A stretch of 64,000 nt of DNA from Vanilla planifolia (taxonomy: Eukaryota; Streptophyta; Magnoliopsida; Asparagales; Orchidaceae). The notes under the pieces were generated by a model. It searched no databases. It was not told the origin of the DNA and was given only the letters and a program-made list of their open reading frames with translations. The position numbers and the translations under genes were made by a program. The stretch is taken from contig JAIUJO010000190.1 in assembly GCA_023846275.1 (NCBI GenBank), positions 324,298 to 388,297 on the forward strand, given 5' to 3'. Below are positions 49,601-61,600 of the stretch, in pieces (the first letter of the stretch is position 1; each line of letters opens with the position of its first letter).

Positions 49601-52600
49601 GTATCACAAAAAGCAATTTTTTAGTATAATTTACATCATTTTTTCTAAGTCTTCTCTATGATTTTATTATATTACAATGAAAATCATATTTTTTCTCATG
49701 TGACATTTACACCACTTCTATTTTCTTATATTATATTGCAATAATATTTTTATTTTAACCATAATAAATATTTACTTAATACTAAAATAATAATTATTTT
49801 TTACTTATGCTTATCATCTTTGATAATTGATAATAATTCCAAAGGATATAAAATTAAATATTTGTTTATATGGATATATATATATATATTAATATTATAA
49901 TATTTTATTTGGTAGTTTTTTAATAATTTGGAAGATATTTCGATCTCTTTTTGACTTAACAAATTAGGAAGTTAAGCTCAATCATCTCTTTTATTGGAGT
50001 GCAAGTTTGCTGCACAATTTAACACATTTCTTCAAAAGTTTTATATTGATTTGGTAAAATTCCTATGTTATTATAAATCAACCATCATGTGATATTTATA
50101 TTAGTTATATTAGATTGCTTAAATTTTGTAATTTGTCGAATTTATATTTACCAAATGTTATAAAAAATAACATGCTATATTTATGTTTTTTTTTCATTCG
50201 TAATTAGTAGTAATTCTAAATAATATTTGATTGAGACGAAGCCAAAGTGATTCGACCCTTATCAAGTAGCTTAATTTATTTAGATATTCTTTTTTAATAT
50301 TTTTAAATATTTAATTTACAATAGTTTTCACACTTTTGATGAGGCATTTTGATTTTTACCTCACTTACATGTTCAAGATATTGCAATTAATCTTTGAAGT
50401 TTCTTAGAATGCATCTTTCCCAAAACTTTTGTCTAATTTATGAAAATTTGCACTATATTTTTATTATGTAATGCCACCTTGATTTATGTAAATTTAGCAT
50501 TAATATATATTTTCCTTGAATTAAAATAATAATTTACCATTATTTAGTCTCATTCAATATTGCAATTTGTTGTAATTCAAAATGATGCCTTAGCAAGAAA
50601 GCAAAATCCTTTGGACTCTTCTCAATGATCTATTTTTAAATCAATATTAATGTTTATAATTTTTCAAATTTTTAATTTTTGAGGACTTTTTTCCTTTCTT
50701 TACAAGATATTATGATACTAGATTTGATAATGAGGATATTTCACTGTATCTCTTTAGTATCATAAAATGCTAATTTTATTTGTAACTAGTATCATTTTTT
50801 TAAAATTTTCATTATACATTTATTATATTACTATGAAACTCTAATTCTATTCTTATGTGATATTTATATCACTTTTAATTGGATGTATTATATTAACCTA
50901 ATTTATCAAATTTCAAGTTTAATTTAAATGTAATTGATATTGAAATAATAATATTTTTTAATTTATTGTTTTTTTTTAATTCATACTAATTCAAAACAAG
51001 GTCCAGTTAAGATAATAAAAGTAGTATTAGAGTCATATAGATAAGTTATATCAAATTAAATATTCTTTTTTTTTAATTTATAATATATTATTCCTTGTGG
51101 TATATTTGAAGTTTAGTGATGCTAAACTCGATCACAATTTATTTTAATGCAACTTTCATGTATAACATAACTCATTTAATAAAATGTTTCACTTTAATTT
51201 CTTTATAATACTATGTCTCTCTAAATCTTTTCTAATGTGACAGTTAGGTCACTTTGATTTTATTCTTTTACATTGCTTCATATTATTTTATTTTGGCTTT
51301 AATATATATTTATCTATCTTTGAAAAATTAATTTATTATATATATATATATAAAATATCTCATTAAGGCAAAACAAATATTGTTGGCTACATATTGATCT
51401 TCTCTATGCAATTAAATCTTTTTCTACACTTTTAAAAGCATTAATTTCTATGGCTTCAATGCACTTTATGAGAAGTCTTCATTTGTACAAGGGTTTCAAA
51501 ACATGGATGTTACACTTGATGTGCTAGTATCTTGGAGTGCTTCTTTGCCTTACAATTTAACTCAATGCTTCAATATATTTTCACTTTATTTTGATTTATT
51601 GTTATGATACTCTTATAATCCTCTCATGCAACATCTACAATGATTTCATTTTGTTTTATTAGATTGCTTCAATATATCTCATTCACATTTGATAAAGTTA
51701 ACTTAATATTAAAAAATATTTTTTTATTATTTATGTTTATCTATATTGGTAATTTGTAAGAATTCCAAACAAGGTGTGGTCTTGAGGAAATGAATATGAT
51801 TAAACTCTACTTAATGATTTCTAACCAAATAAATATTTCTTTATGTATTCTAAATTTTTATTTTTTATCATTTTTGCATCTTTACAAGATATTTTTAATT
51901 GTACTTGATTTGATGATTGAGAATGTTATACTCAATCTTTTTAACATCTTTAATTGCAACTTTCCCATGTAATTAATCTCATTTTGTTTAATTTTTTTTA
52001 TTTGATTTATGTTATATTTTTATGTAACTCTAAATATTCACTTGTGTGATTTTTACATTCCTTTTATTTTTGTTGTGTTAGATTATTAAAACTTTTCTTG
52101 CTTTAGCTTTAATATATATTTACTAAAAATTTAATTAATTATTTATTGATATTTATGCCTATGTATTTTACTTTTTATTGTAATATTAATTTATTATTAC
52201 TCCTATATACTTTAATAATTCAAGGTGAAGCAAATGCTGTGTTGATGCATTCCAATGATATTTATTTAATTAAATATTTATTTCTATATCTTTCATTATT
52301 TTATTTTCTCTAATTTTACCAAACTTATAAGACATGTCAATATCTACTTGATTTGTTGATTTAGGACTTCATAGTCGGTCTCTTTACTATGAAAGCATAA
52401 TTCTTACATGGTGTAACCTTTATAATGGTTCAATTAGGTTATCTTATGTTATTTAAATTTATCTTATTTCATCTGTGACACATATCATCTTATAAGTAAA
52501 ATAATTTATTATTATTATGCTAATTCACAAAACTAATTTGCAAAAGTTCAATCTAAGGTTTTATCGAGACAAAGTGAATGTTGTTGGGCTCATCTCTACA

Positions 52601-54605
52601 AGCTCTATCCAAATGAAATAGCTTTTATAGATATTTCAATTAGTACTAAATTTGGTAAAGGCTAGTGCCCTGAAACTTTTCATTATCTTAGAATGCTACT
52701 TTCTTTATTATTTGTCTTTGTTCTTTAAATTATTTCTTTTGATTTTGTTAAAATAATAATATATAAATTAAATTATCCTCATATGTGAGCCTTACATTAT
52801 TTCATTTTTTTTAGTTATATTGCTTCAAATTATTTCATTTTAGATAAAATATATATTTACCTACTTTTAATGTAGTAGATTATTTTTATTTATGTTTATT
52901 TACTTTTAGTAATCAATAACAATTTCAAAGGATGTTTGATCAAGGCGCAACAAAGATTATTTCACGTATCTCAATGAGATCTACAAATTAAACAATCTTT
53001 CTTATATTTCTAACTATTTTATTTTGTGAGATTTTTGCTTGACTAATTAGCTACTCTTATTTGTAAATGACTAAATGATTTTGGATGTTCAACTAGATAA
53101 ACAGTTTCATGGAATGCTACTTTTTGAAAAAATTTAACTTAATTCTTCAAATTTTTTCATTTTATTTTGTTGTATTACTTTGCATCAATTTATCTTATTT
53201 TAACTTTAATATATATTCGTTTTATGATAAATTAATAACTTATTATTATATCTGCTTATTTGCCTTAGCGATTCACAATAACTCTAAACTTGGTATGATC
53301 AAGACAGAACAAACGTCGTTTAAACCATCTCAATGAACTCTGCGTGATTAAGCATTCATTTTTTCACACTTACAAATGGTATTTTTTATAGTTTTATAAG
53401 TCTTTATAAGTTATTTTTACTTGAAACTCCTTTGGTAATTGAGAAATTAACATTCAATCTTCTTTGTCTCTCAAAATGTAATTTTTTTGTTTAACTTATT
53501 TCATTTCTTCAACTTTTTTGCTTTGATTTGTTTTTGTTGCTATGTAAATCTAAATCTCCTTTCATATAATGTTTACACTCATTTACTTTCATTAAATAAC
53601 ATTCCCTCAATTCATCCCATTACATCTTTTACATATATTTAGTTAATATTAAAATATTTCGAAATTAGGTCTCATCAAGGCTAAAAAAATGTTATTCAAC
53701 TCATGTGGAGAAGCCTTATTTTATTTGATAATTTATTACTACTTTTAAATATTTTATTTTCTTTTTTTTGTGCATGCTTCACAAGACCTTTTGATTTGTA
53801 TAGGATTTAGAATTCTCTTAGTTCTAGAAATTTTTAGATTTCATTTTATTATATTTCTATGTAACTTTGAAAAAATCCTCATGTAACCTTTATAATGGCT
53901 TTATTCGTTATATTATTTTATTAAAAGAATAATTTATTCCTATTTTAATTCTTATACCTTTGAATTCTTAGTAATTATAAATGAGGTACAATCAAGAGAA
54001 AACAAACATTGTTACGTTCTATCGACTATGTTTATCCAATTAAATATTCATTTCTTACCTTCGAAAAATATTTTTTTCTATGGTTGTTGCATAGTTTATC
54101 AGACTTTTTTAGTTGTAGTAGAATTAATGATTGAGAATGCTAAACTCATTCTGCTCTTTATTTTGGAACATAACTTTCAAGTACAATTTATCTTATTCAA
54201 TGAAATTTTATTCCTCTTGTTTTGTTTTATTGTTTTGATGCTCAAGTTCTATTATTGTGTGACCTTTATAATGCTTTGGCCTTAAAATTAAAACAATAAC
54301 ATAATATTATAATTTTATTCTTTGGTAATTCATAGAAATTTCAAACATTGTGTAGTCGCGATAAAATAAATGTCGTTGGACTTTTCTTGAAAAACTATAT
54401 TAATTAGATTTTCATTTTCATATTTTTCTAATATTTTATTTTTAAGATATTTTTTATTTTTTATAAGACAGTTTTATTTGTATCATATTTTATGTTTATG
54501 GATGTTATTGTTGATCTCTTTATTATCTTAGAATACAACTATCTCACAAAAAGTATCTCCTTTCGTAAACTTTTTTTCATTTGTTTGGATAAATTACTAT
54601 TAAAT
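37615..54605 (-). repeat. AT-rich satellite, long reverse block (~44 units, 17 kb)
   Basis: Here the unit reads on the minus strand, so the plus strand shows GGATGTTACACTTGATCTCC, TTAGTATCTTGGAATGCAAC, TTATCTCATTTCTTCAA, GATTTGGTTATATTACTATG, CTCATGTGACCTTTACAT, TTTATCTCATTTTAGC, TTTAATATATATTTACTTA and TAATTCATAGTAATTCCAAA in order. Landmark positions include 37,731, 38,530, 40,308, 40,680, 42,245, 43,260, 44,150, 45,260, 46,095, 47,175, 48,410, 49,225, 50,735, 51,505, 51,920, 53,080 and 54,500. About 44 landmarks in 17 kb give a mean spacing near 385 bp. Copies are strongly diverged. None of the short frames inside it (for example 38,888-39,262 or 54,028-54,285) is a gene: each is satellite sequence read through. 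Confidence 0.85.
49873..49889 (+). repeat. (TA)n microsatellite
   Basis: A short AT-dinucleotide run inside the satellite; a similar one lies at about 51,337-51,352. Both probably grew from the TATATATTTAC core of the unit. Confidence 0.85.
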
Positions 54606-57600
54606 GTGGCACAATTATAAAGCATACAAAACTTTATAAATTTAAATATTTTAAAATGTATATATATAAGTAAATATTTAATTATGTATATCTCATTGAG
54701 ATGAATTCAATGGAAATTTTTTAATGTTCATTTGACCTTGTTTTGAATAACTATGACTAACAAAATTAAATAAGAATAAATAATAAAAACATATTATTTT
54801 AGTAAAAAAAATTAATAATGAAATGAGAAAAAATTAAGAAATGTAATATAAGCAAATTGGAGTCATGTAAAAGTCATAAAGGAAGATTTTTGCAGTTTGA
54901 TAATTTTAATGGAAAGTTGCAATCAATTTATTAAGCCAACCAAGTGTAACATCATTTGTCATCACCTAAGGTATAAATTTAATTTTCTCATAAAAGTTTT
55001 CAGATTCTAGAATATAAAATATTTTAATAGATAAATAAAATATTTTTTCAGCTTTAATTAGATAGTGCATGTCAAATTATGCCAAAAAACATTTGTATTG
55101 TCTCGATTGGAGAAATTATTAAATTGATGTAAATGTTAGATGGGAGGAGATTTAGGTTTAATGTGTTACATAGCCAAATCAAAGGAATAAAGTTGAAGAA
55201 ATGATAAAAAATATCTTCAAAATGTTGGATTTCATGAGGCTAAAAAGATCATTTGTTACATCCTCATAATTAAATCAAGTACAAATTCAAATACCTTATA
55301 AAGCAGGTCAACAACTTTAAAAAAAACATTTTGAAACATAAAAAAATTAATATTTAAAAGATAGAGAGGTTGAGATATGTTAATCAAAATTTGTTTCATT
55401 TCCATAACACCTCACATAGTATTAATGTAAATTAGAAAGTTAATTAAAAATAATCAATAATAAATATTAAATTACTATTTTAATATTGTGTAGATATATT
55501 TTAAAGCATAAATTAGATAATTTGAAGTACTATAATATAACAAAATCAAAGCAATCTAAATATCACACGAGAGAAGAAATAGACAACTATGGTAAATAGC
55601 CAAACAAAATAGAAAACTTCATAAAATGAGAATAATTCCATTAGATAGTTAAATTTTGGGATATTAACGAGATCAAGTGTAGCAGCCTTTATTAGTTAAT
55701 TTGATATGATTAAAAATATCTCATTAAATTATGCCAAAATAAAAAAGGTGAACAATTTAAAAAAATAAAAATAAATATTTAATTTTTTGGAGGTTATCAA
55801 GTGGACTTCCATGGCATTTTGCTTCATCAGGATCAAGCCTCTCTTTCAACAATTGTGAATAACAAAAAGTAAAAAAAGAGTACATAGACATAAATTTTAA
55901 TTGAAGAACATTCATATACCCTATTCAATGGCATGTAATGATCACATGAGAGAAGAAATATGTTCTTATTGTAACATATCCAAAACAAAGAAAATAATTT
56001 ATATAAACGAGATAAAAAAATACAAAAAAGTTGCATTGCAAGATGTTATGGGGATTGAGTCTAGCATCCCTGGTCGATAAATTATGTATGAAAAGAAATA
56101 TCCCATAAAGAATTTAAAAATTTACGATAATATAAAATTTAAAAAATATTAAATTGAATTTTTTTTAATTGAATGGAGCTTTAAGAGATAGTACAATATA
56201 GGTTTTTTTGTCTAGAGCATATCTTATTTCAAATTACTACAAATTAGCAATGAAAATGGAAATAAATAATAATAAAATTTTTTAATAGTTGTTAAATAAA
56301 TATTAGCATGAAATGAAACAAATTAGAGAAATGTATTACAAACCAAATTGAAGAGAAATTTTGGTAGAAATTTAAAAAATTATAAGGAAAATGTTGTGCT
56401 CTAAGACAATAATAGATATGGTGTGATATCCTTGATCATCAAATTAATATGAATAAAAATATGTTATGATTCATTCTAGAATGCTAATAAAAATATTTGA
56501 AAAATACAAAAATAAACATTTAATTTGATGCGTTATATTAATATAGGTCTAGCAATGTTTGTTTTGTCTCCATCAAGCCTTACGTGAAATTATAATGAAT
56601 TATCCAAGTAAAAATGCATATATAATACAAAATGTATTTTGATATTAAATAACTAAATATTGAAGTAGAGATAAGAATAATTGAAGAAATTTAATACAAT
56701 GAAATAAAACAAATGTAATGACCATATGAAAGGAGATTTAGGGTTACATTATATAAAAAAAAATTAATGCAAAAAATATAATTAAATGAGATTAATTTTT
56801 TGGAAGATATCATGTGAAACAACCTCAATTATATGATTAAGCTCAAATCAAAATTTTATGTAAAGCTTTTCAAAATTAAATAAAAATATTTATTATTATA
56901 AAAATAATTATTTAATTATATAGAGCATATCAAGGCACGCGTAACTATCTTTATTTCATTCCAATAAGAACTCTTTTTGAGTAACTATGAATTACCATTG
57001 AAAATATGAATAAATATTGATATATTTTTATTTTAATACAAAGAAAATATATATTAAAGTTAAAATGAGATAAATTAAAAAAATATAATATAAGAAATAA
57101 AATGAATCATCAAATTTGGTATAAATCAAAATATCTTACAAAGTGTGTGAGCATTTCAAAGAATAAAATATTTTAAAATAATTAAATTAAATATTTAATA
57201 GGGTAAAGCATGTTAAAACAATAACAACGATGTTTTTTTGAACTCCATTGGACCTTATTTTGAATTATTATTAATTACAAAAGTAATTCCTATAAATAAA
57301 AATAAATCATTAATTTTATATTAATTAGTTATATATTAAAGCTAAAATAAGATATTTTGAAGTATTTTATTATAATCAAATTGAAGCAATGCAAAGGATG
57401 CACAAGTGTAGAGAATCCGTTTAATAATGATACATCCAAATGAAAGTGAAAATTTGAAGAAATAAAATAAATTTTATGGAAATATTCAATTCGAAAATAT
57501 GAATTAAATAATAAATTAATGCATATAATAGTTTATTATTATTGAAATATTAAGTAAATATTTAATTTCAATAAAATGAAATGAATTAAAGTAACTCAAT

Positions 57601-58600
57601 ACACATAATTCAAAGTGATGTAAATGTCATTGACATAGCTTATAATTTCATAATAATATAACAAAAAAAAAGATTAAAATTTGTAAAAATAGGTTAAATT
57701 TGAAGAGAAAGTATGTTCCTAGATATTATGGAGATTAAGTGCGACATTCATAATTTTCAAATAAGATATAAATAAAAATATTACATGAAGAGTATCTAAA
57801 GCCATTAAATTAAAATATCTAAAACAATATAAATCTTAAATTTCAATAATTTAAGAATAATAATATGAAATAATAATACATCATAATTTTAATATTAATT
57901 AAAAATATTGATGTTGAAATAAGATAAATTGAAACAATGCAATATAACCAAGTTAAACAAATGTGAATGTCACAAGTAATATGATACAGAGTTGCATTAT
58001 AATATAAAAACCATATCGAGAAAAATTTTGAGAAAAGAGATTAACTGGTTGGGAAAGTTGAATTTTAAGACATTAAGGAGATCAAGTGTAACATCCTCTA
58101 TAATGAAACTAAGTACAGATTGTAATATCCTGTAATAAAAGTAAAAACCTAATAAGAAAAAATATAAACATTTTTTCAACTTGAATTGAACTCATTTTGA
58201 AAACTACAAAATACACAAATAAATAAGCATAAATAATAATAAATTATTACTTGGATAAAAAGAAAATTTATTATATAGTTAAAATAAGATAAATTGAAGC
58301 AATATAATAAAACTAATCAAAGTGATGTAAAGGTCACATAAGAGTTCATTTATTGTTATCAAATAATATTACAAAATCAAGTTAAAGGAATGAGACATCC
58401 CCAAACATTACATGATACTAAGGGGAACGAATGAGACATCCCTAAACATTAAATAACAAAGGAATCAAAATTACAAAAAAGTATGAAAAAATATAAATAT
58501 ATATATTTCAAAAGAAAACATGAATATTTAATTTCATAGAGCACATTGAGAATCTCATGATGTTTTATGTCCTCTAATAAGACCATGTTTGAAATTATTT
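54606..58600 (+). repeat. AT-rich satellite, forward block 2 (~11 units)
   Basis: Orientation returns to that of block 1 at about 54,606 (AAAGCATACAAAACTTTA, the GTGCAAAAACTCTAGA phase). Landmarks: AAGTGTAACATCATTTGTC (54,944), TTACATCCTCATAATTAAAT (55,256), AAGTGTAGCAGCC (55,673), GTCTAGCATCCCTGGTC (56,061), GTGATATCCTTGATCATC (56,422), GAAACAACCTCAATTATATG (56,816), GTGCGACATTCATAATT (57,738) and AAGTGTAACATCCTC (58,084). Confidence 0.83.
58388..58455 (+). repeat. ~41 bp local duplication in a satellite unit
   Basis: The word AATGAGACATCCC followed by AAACATTA occurs at 58,388 and again at 58,430. The copies differ by one base in the CCCCAAAC/CCCTAAAC part. It lies about 150 bp before the orientation switch at 58.6 kb. 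Confidence 0.7.
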
Positions 58601-61600
58601 TAAGTTTAACTTTATATTTATGCTGATTTGACTTTTACATCTTTTCCATTTATTTATAAAATGTTGCCCAAATTTTTCTAATTTTAGGGGTAATATATTT
58701 TCTTGAAGTTAGAATAATTATTTGCCATTAATTATACTTATTTACTTTGGCAATTCATAGTAATTCAAATCAATGCTTAACTAAGAAAATACCAAGGATA
58801 TTGGGCTCATCTTGATGTGCTCCATCAAATGACATCATCATATTTATGTTTATAAATATTTTTTCCTAGTTCATTAGTATCGTTAATGAGACATTTTAAT
58901 TTGTAGCTGATTTGATGATTTTAGATGTTACAATCGATCATCTTAGAACAATGGAATGCAACATTCCTATATGATTTGTCTCTTTCTTTAAAATTTTCAT
59001 TCCACTTTTGTTATATTACTACGTATGTCTTATTCCCTTATCATTTGACTATTACAATGTTGTGTTAATGTTATATTACATTACTTCAATTTTTTTAATA
59101 TGTCTTTAATTGTAGTTATTAAGTATTTAAATAATAATTTATATTTATTTATGTTTATTTACTTTTGTAATACTTAATAATTTCAAATGATGTCTAATTA
59201 ACATAAAATACAGATCATGGAGCAGTCTAGATGGGCTCTATGAAATTTAAGCTATATTTATAAATTTTGAGTTACTTAACATTAATTTATTTGGTCATGA
59301 ATTATTAGTTATTTTGAGTTTTTTAACAATAATATAAACTTACTAAATATTTAATTTTTTTATTTACTTTTATTTATTTAGTTTTGTAATTCTATGTAAT
59401 TATAAATGAAGCCTCATTGGGATGAAATAAAAGTTGTTGAGGTAATCACATTAAAGTTCACTTATAAATTTTATTGTTATTTAATATTAATGATATTTGG
59501 CACAATTGATAAAATATTTTGATTTGCACATATCATAATGATTACAAATATTACACTCTGTCTGTTAAGTATCTTTGAATGTAATTTTGTAGAACAATTT
59601 ATCTCATTTGTTAAATATTTTTATAGTGATTTGGATGAATTACAATAGAAATTTAATTCTTTTATCATGTGACCTAATAATTTAGATTTTGTTAAATCTT
59701 ATTTTATTATTTATTCTTATTTCAACTAATTGTATATTTATAAAATATTAAAATACTAATTTATTATTATTTATGTTTATTTCATTTGATAATACAAAAT
59801 AACTTCTTAGGCTTTCTTAGATTACCTATATCAAAAAAATTTTTTTTTTAGGTTTTTAATTTAATTCTAAAAGAACAAATTATTATTTTTTATCGTAACT
59901 TAATTTGCCAAATTAAAATAATTTTAAAAGTAGTATGAATGAGATGATATAGGCATCATTCAACTTGTTTGAAAAAGTTTTATCAAACGAGGTCTTATTG
60001 ACATGAAATAGACATCTTTGAACTCAACTTTGTGGATTATCTCCATTTAATAATTTTTTTATATTTTTAAATATTTTGTTTTCAAAGATTATGGGAGACT
60101 TGATAAGATATTTGATTAATACCTAATTTGACTATTAAGGATCTTGCGCTTGATCTCCTTAGTATTTTGAAATTTACCTTTACATTGTTATTTATTTTAT
60201 TTGTTCATAGTTTTAGCTTTGATATGATTATATTTCTGTAAAATTGTAGTTATATTCTTGTTTCACTTTTAGATTATTTAGATTTTAGTATGTTACATTA
60301 TGTTAATTATTTTGTAATTCATAAAATTTTTGGATATAGTTCGATGGGTGCACAATAAACATCACTAAACTCGCCTCAATGAGCTCCATTTAATTTAATA
60401 TTACCCTTTGTAGTACTAAATATAATTTTTCTACAATTTTTGTATGTTTTATAAGATATTTTTATTTAGATCTAATTTCATGAACAATAATGATAAAGTT
60501 AATCTCCTTACCCTAATAGGATATAACTTTTGCATGTAAATTGTCAAATTTTTAAAATTTTAACTTGTATTTGATTATGTTACAATCTAATTCTAAATCT
60601 CCTTTCTTATGACCTTTACATCATATTTATTTGACTATATTACATTACTTAAATTCTTCTACTTTCATCTTTAAAATATAATTTATTCATAAAATAAAAA
60701 ATTTGATGATATTTTTGTTTATTTATTGTAGTCTTTCAAAATATTAAAAAGTAGGTACAGTCAATATGAAACTATTGATGTCAGGCTCATGTAAAATGTC
60801 TTTATTTTACAAAAGTTAATTTTTATATTTTTAAATTTTTTAAATTTTTGTTATTGTTTGCATTATTTACCCGACATTTTGATTCATTCCTTATTTAATG
60901 ATGGAGGAACATACACTCGTTCTTCTAGGTATCATGGAATGCAACTTTTTTCTACAATTTATGCCATTCATATAAATTTTAAGATTTGACTTAGTTATGT
61001 CAAATTCACTTCATATTTAACCATCACACTACTACGACATGGTTATAATAGATTATTGCAACTGATCTCATTTCAATGTTGTTATATATATTTAAAAAAA
61101 AAATTAAGTTATTATTACTTATGTTAATTCTCTTATCGTACCACCACCTTATTGCTTTGTTTTTGTTATACAACGTTGCTTCAATTAAGCCTACTTCAAC
61201 TTAGTTATATATTTAATAAATAATAAAATAATAATTTATAATAATTTACATTTATTTTTTGGCAATTCATTGTAATTTTCTATGGGATCCAATTAGTACG
61301 AAACAACATCTATTGAATTCATCATAACGTGTTCTAATAAATTAAATCTGTCTTTAATATTTTTTAAATATTTTGCATTTAAATGTTTTTTGTAAGCTTT
61401 ATAAAACATTTTGATCCTTATTTGATTTAATGGTCCTTCATGTTGCACTTTATATCCTAAGCACTTCATAATGTGGCTTTCTCTCACAATTTATCTTTTT
61501 TTTTCAAATCTTTCACTTGGATTTGGTTATATTACTTTGAATTCTATTTTTATTACTATTTAGCTTTACATTGCTTTCTTTTTACTTATAATATAATTCT

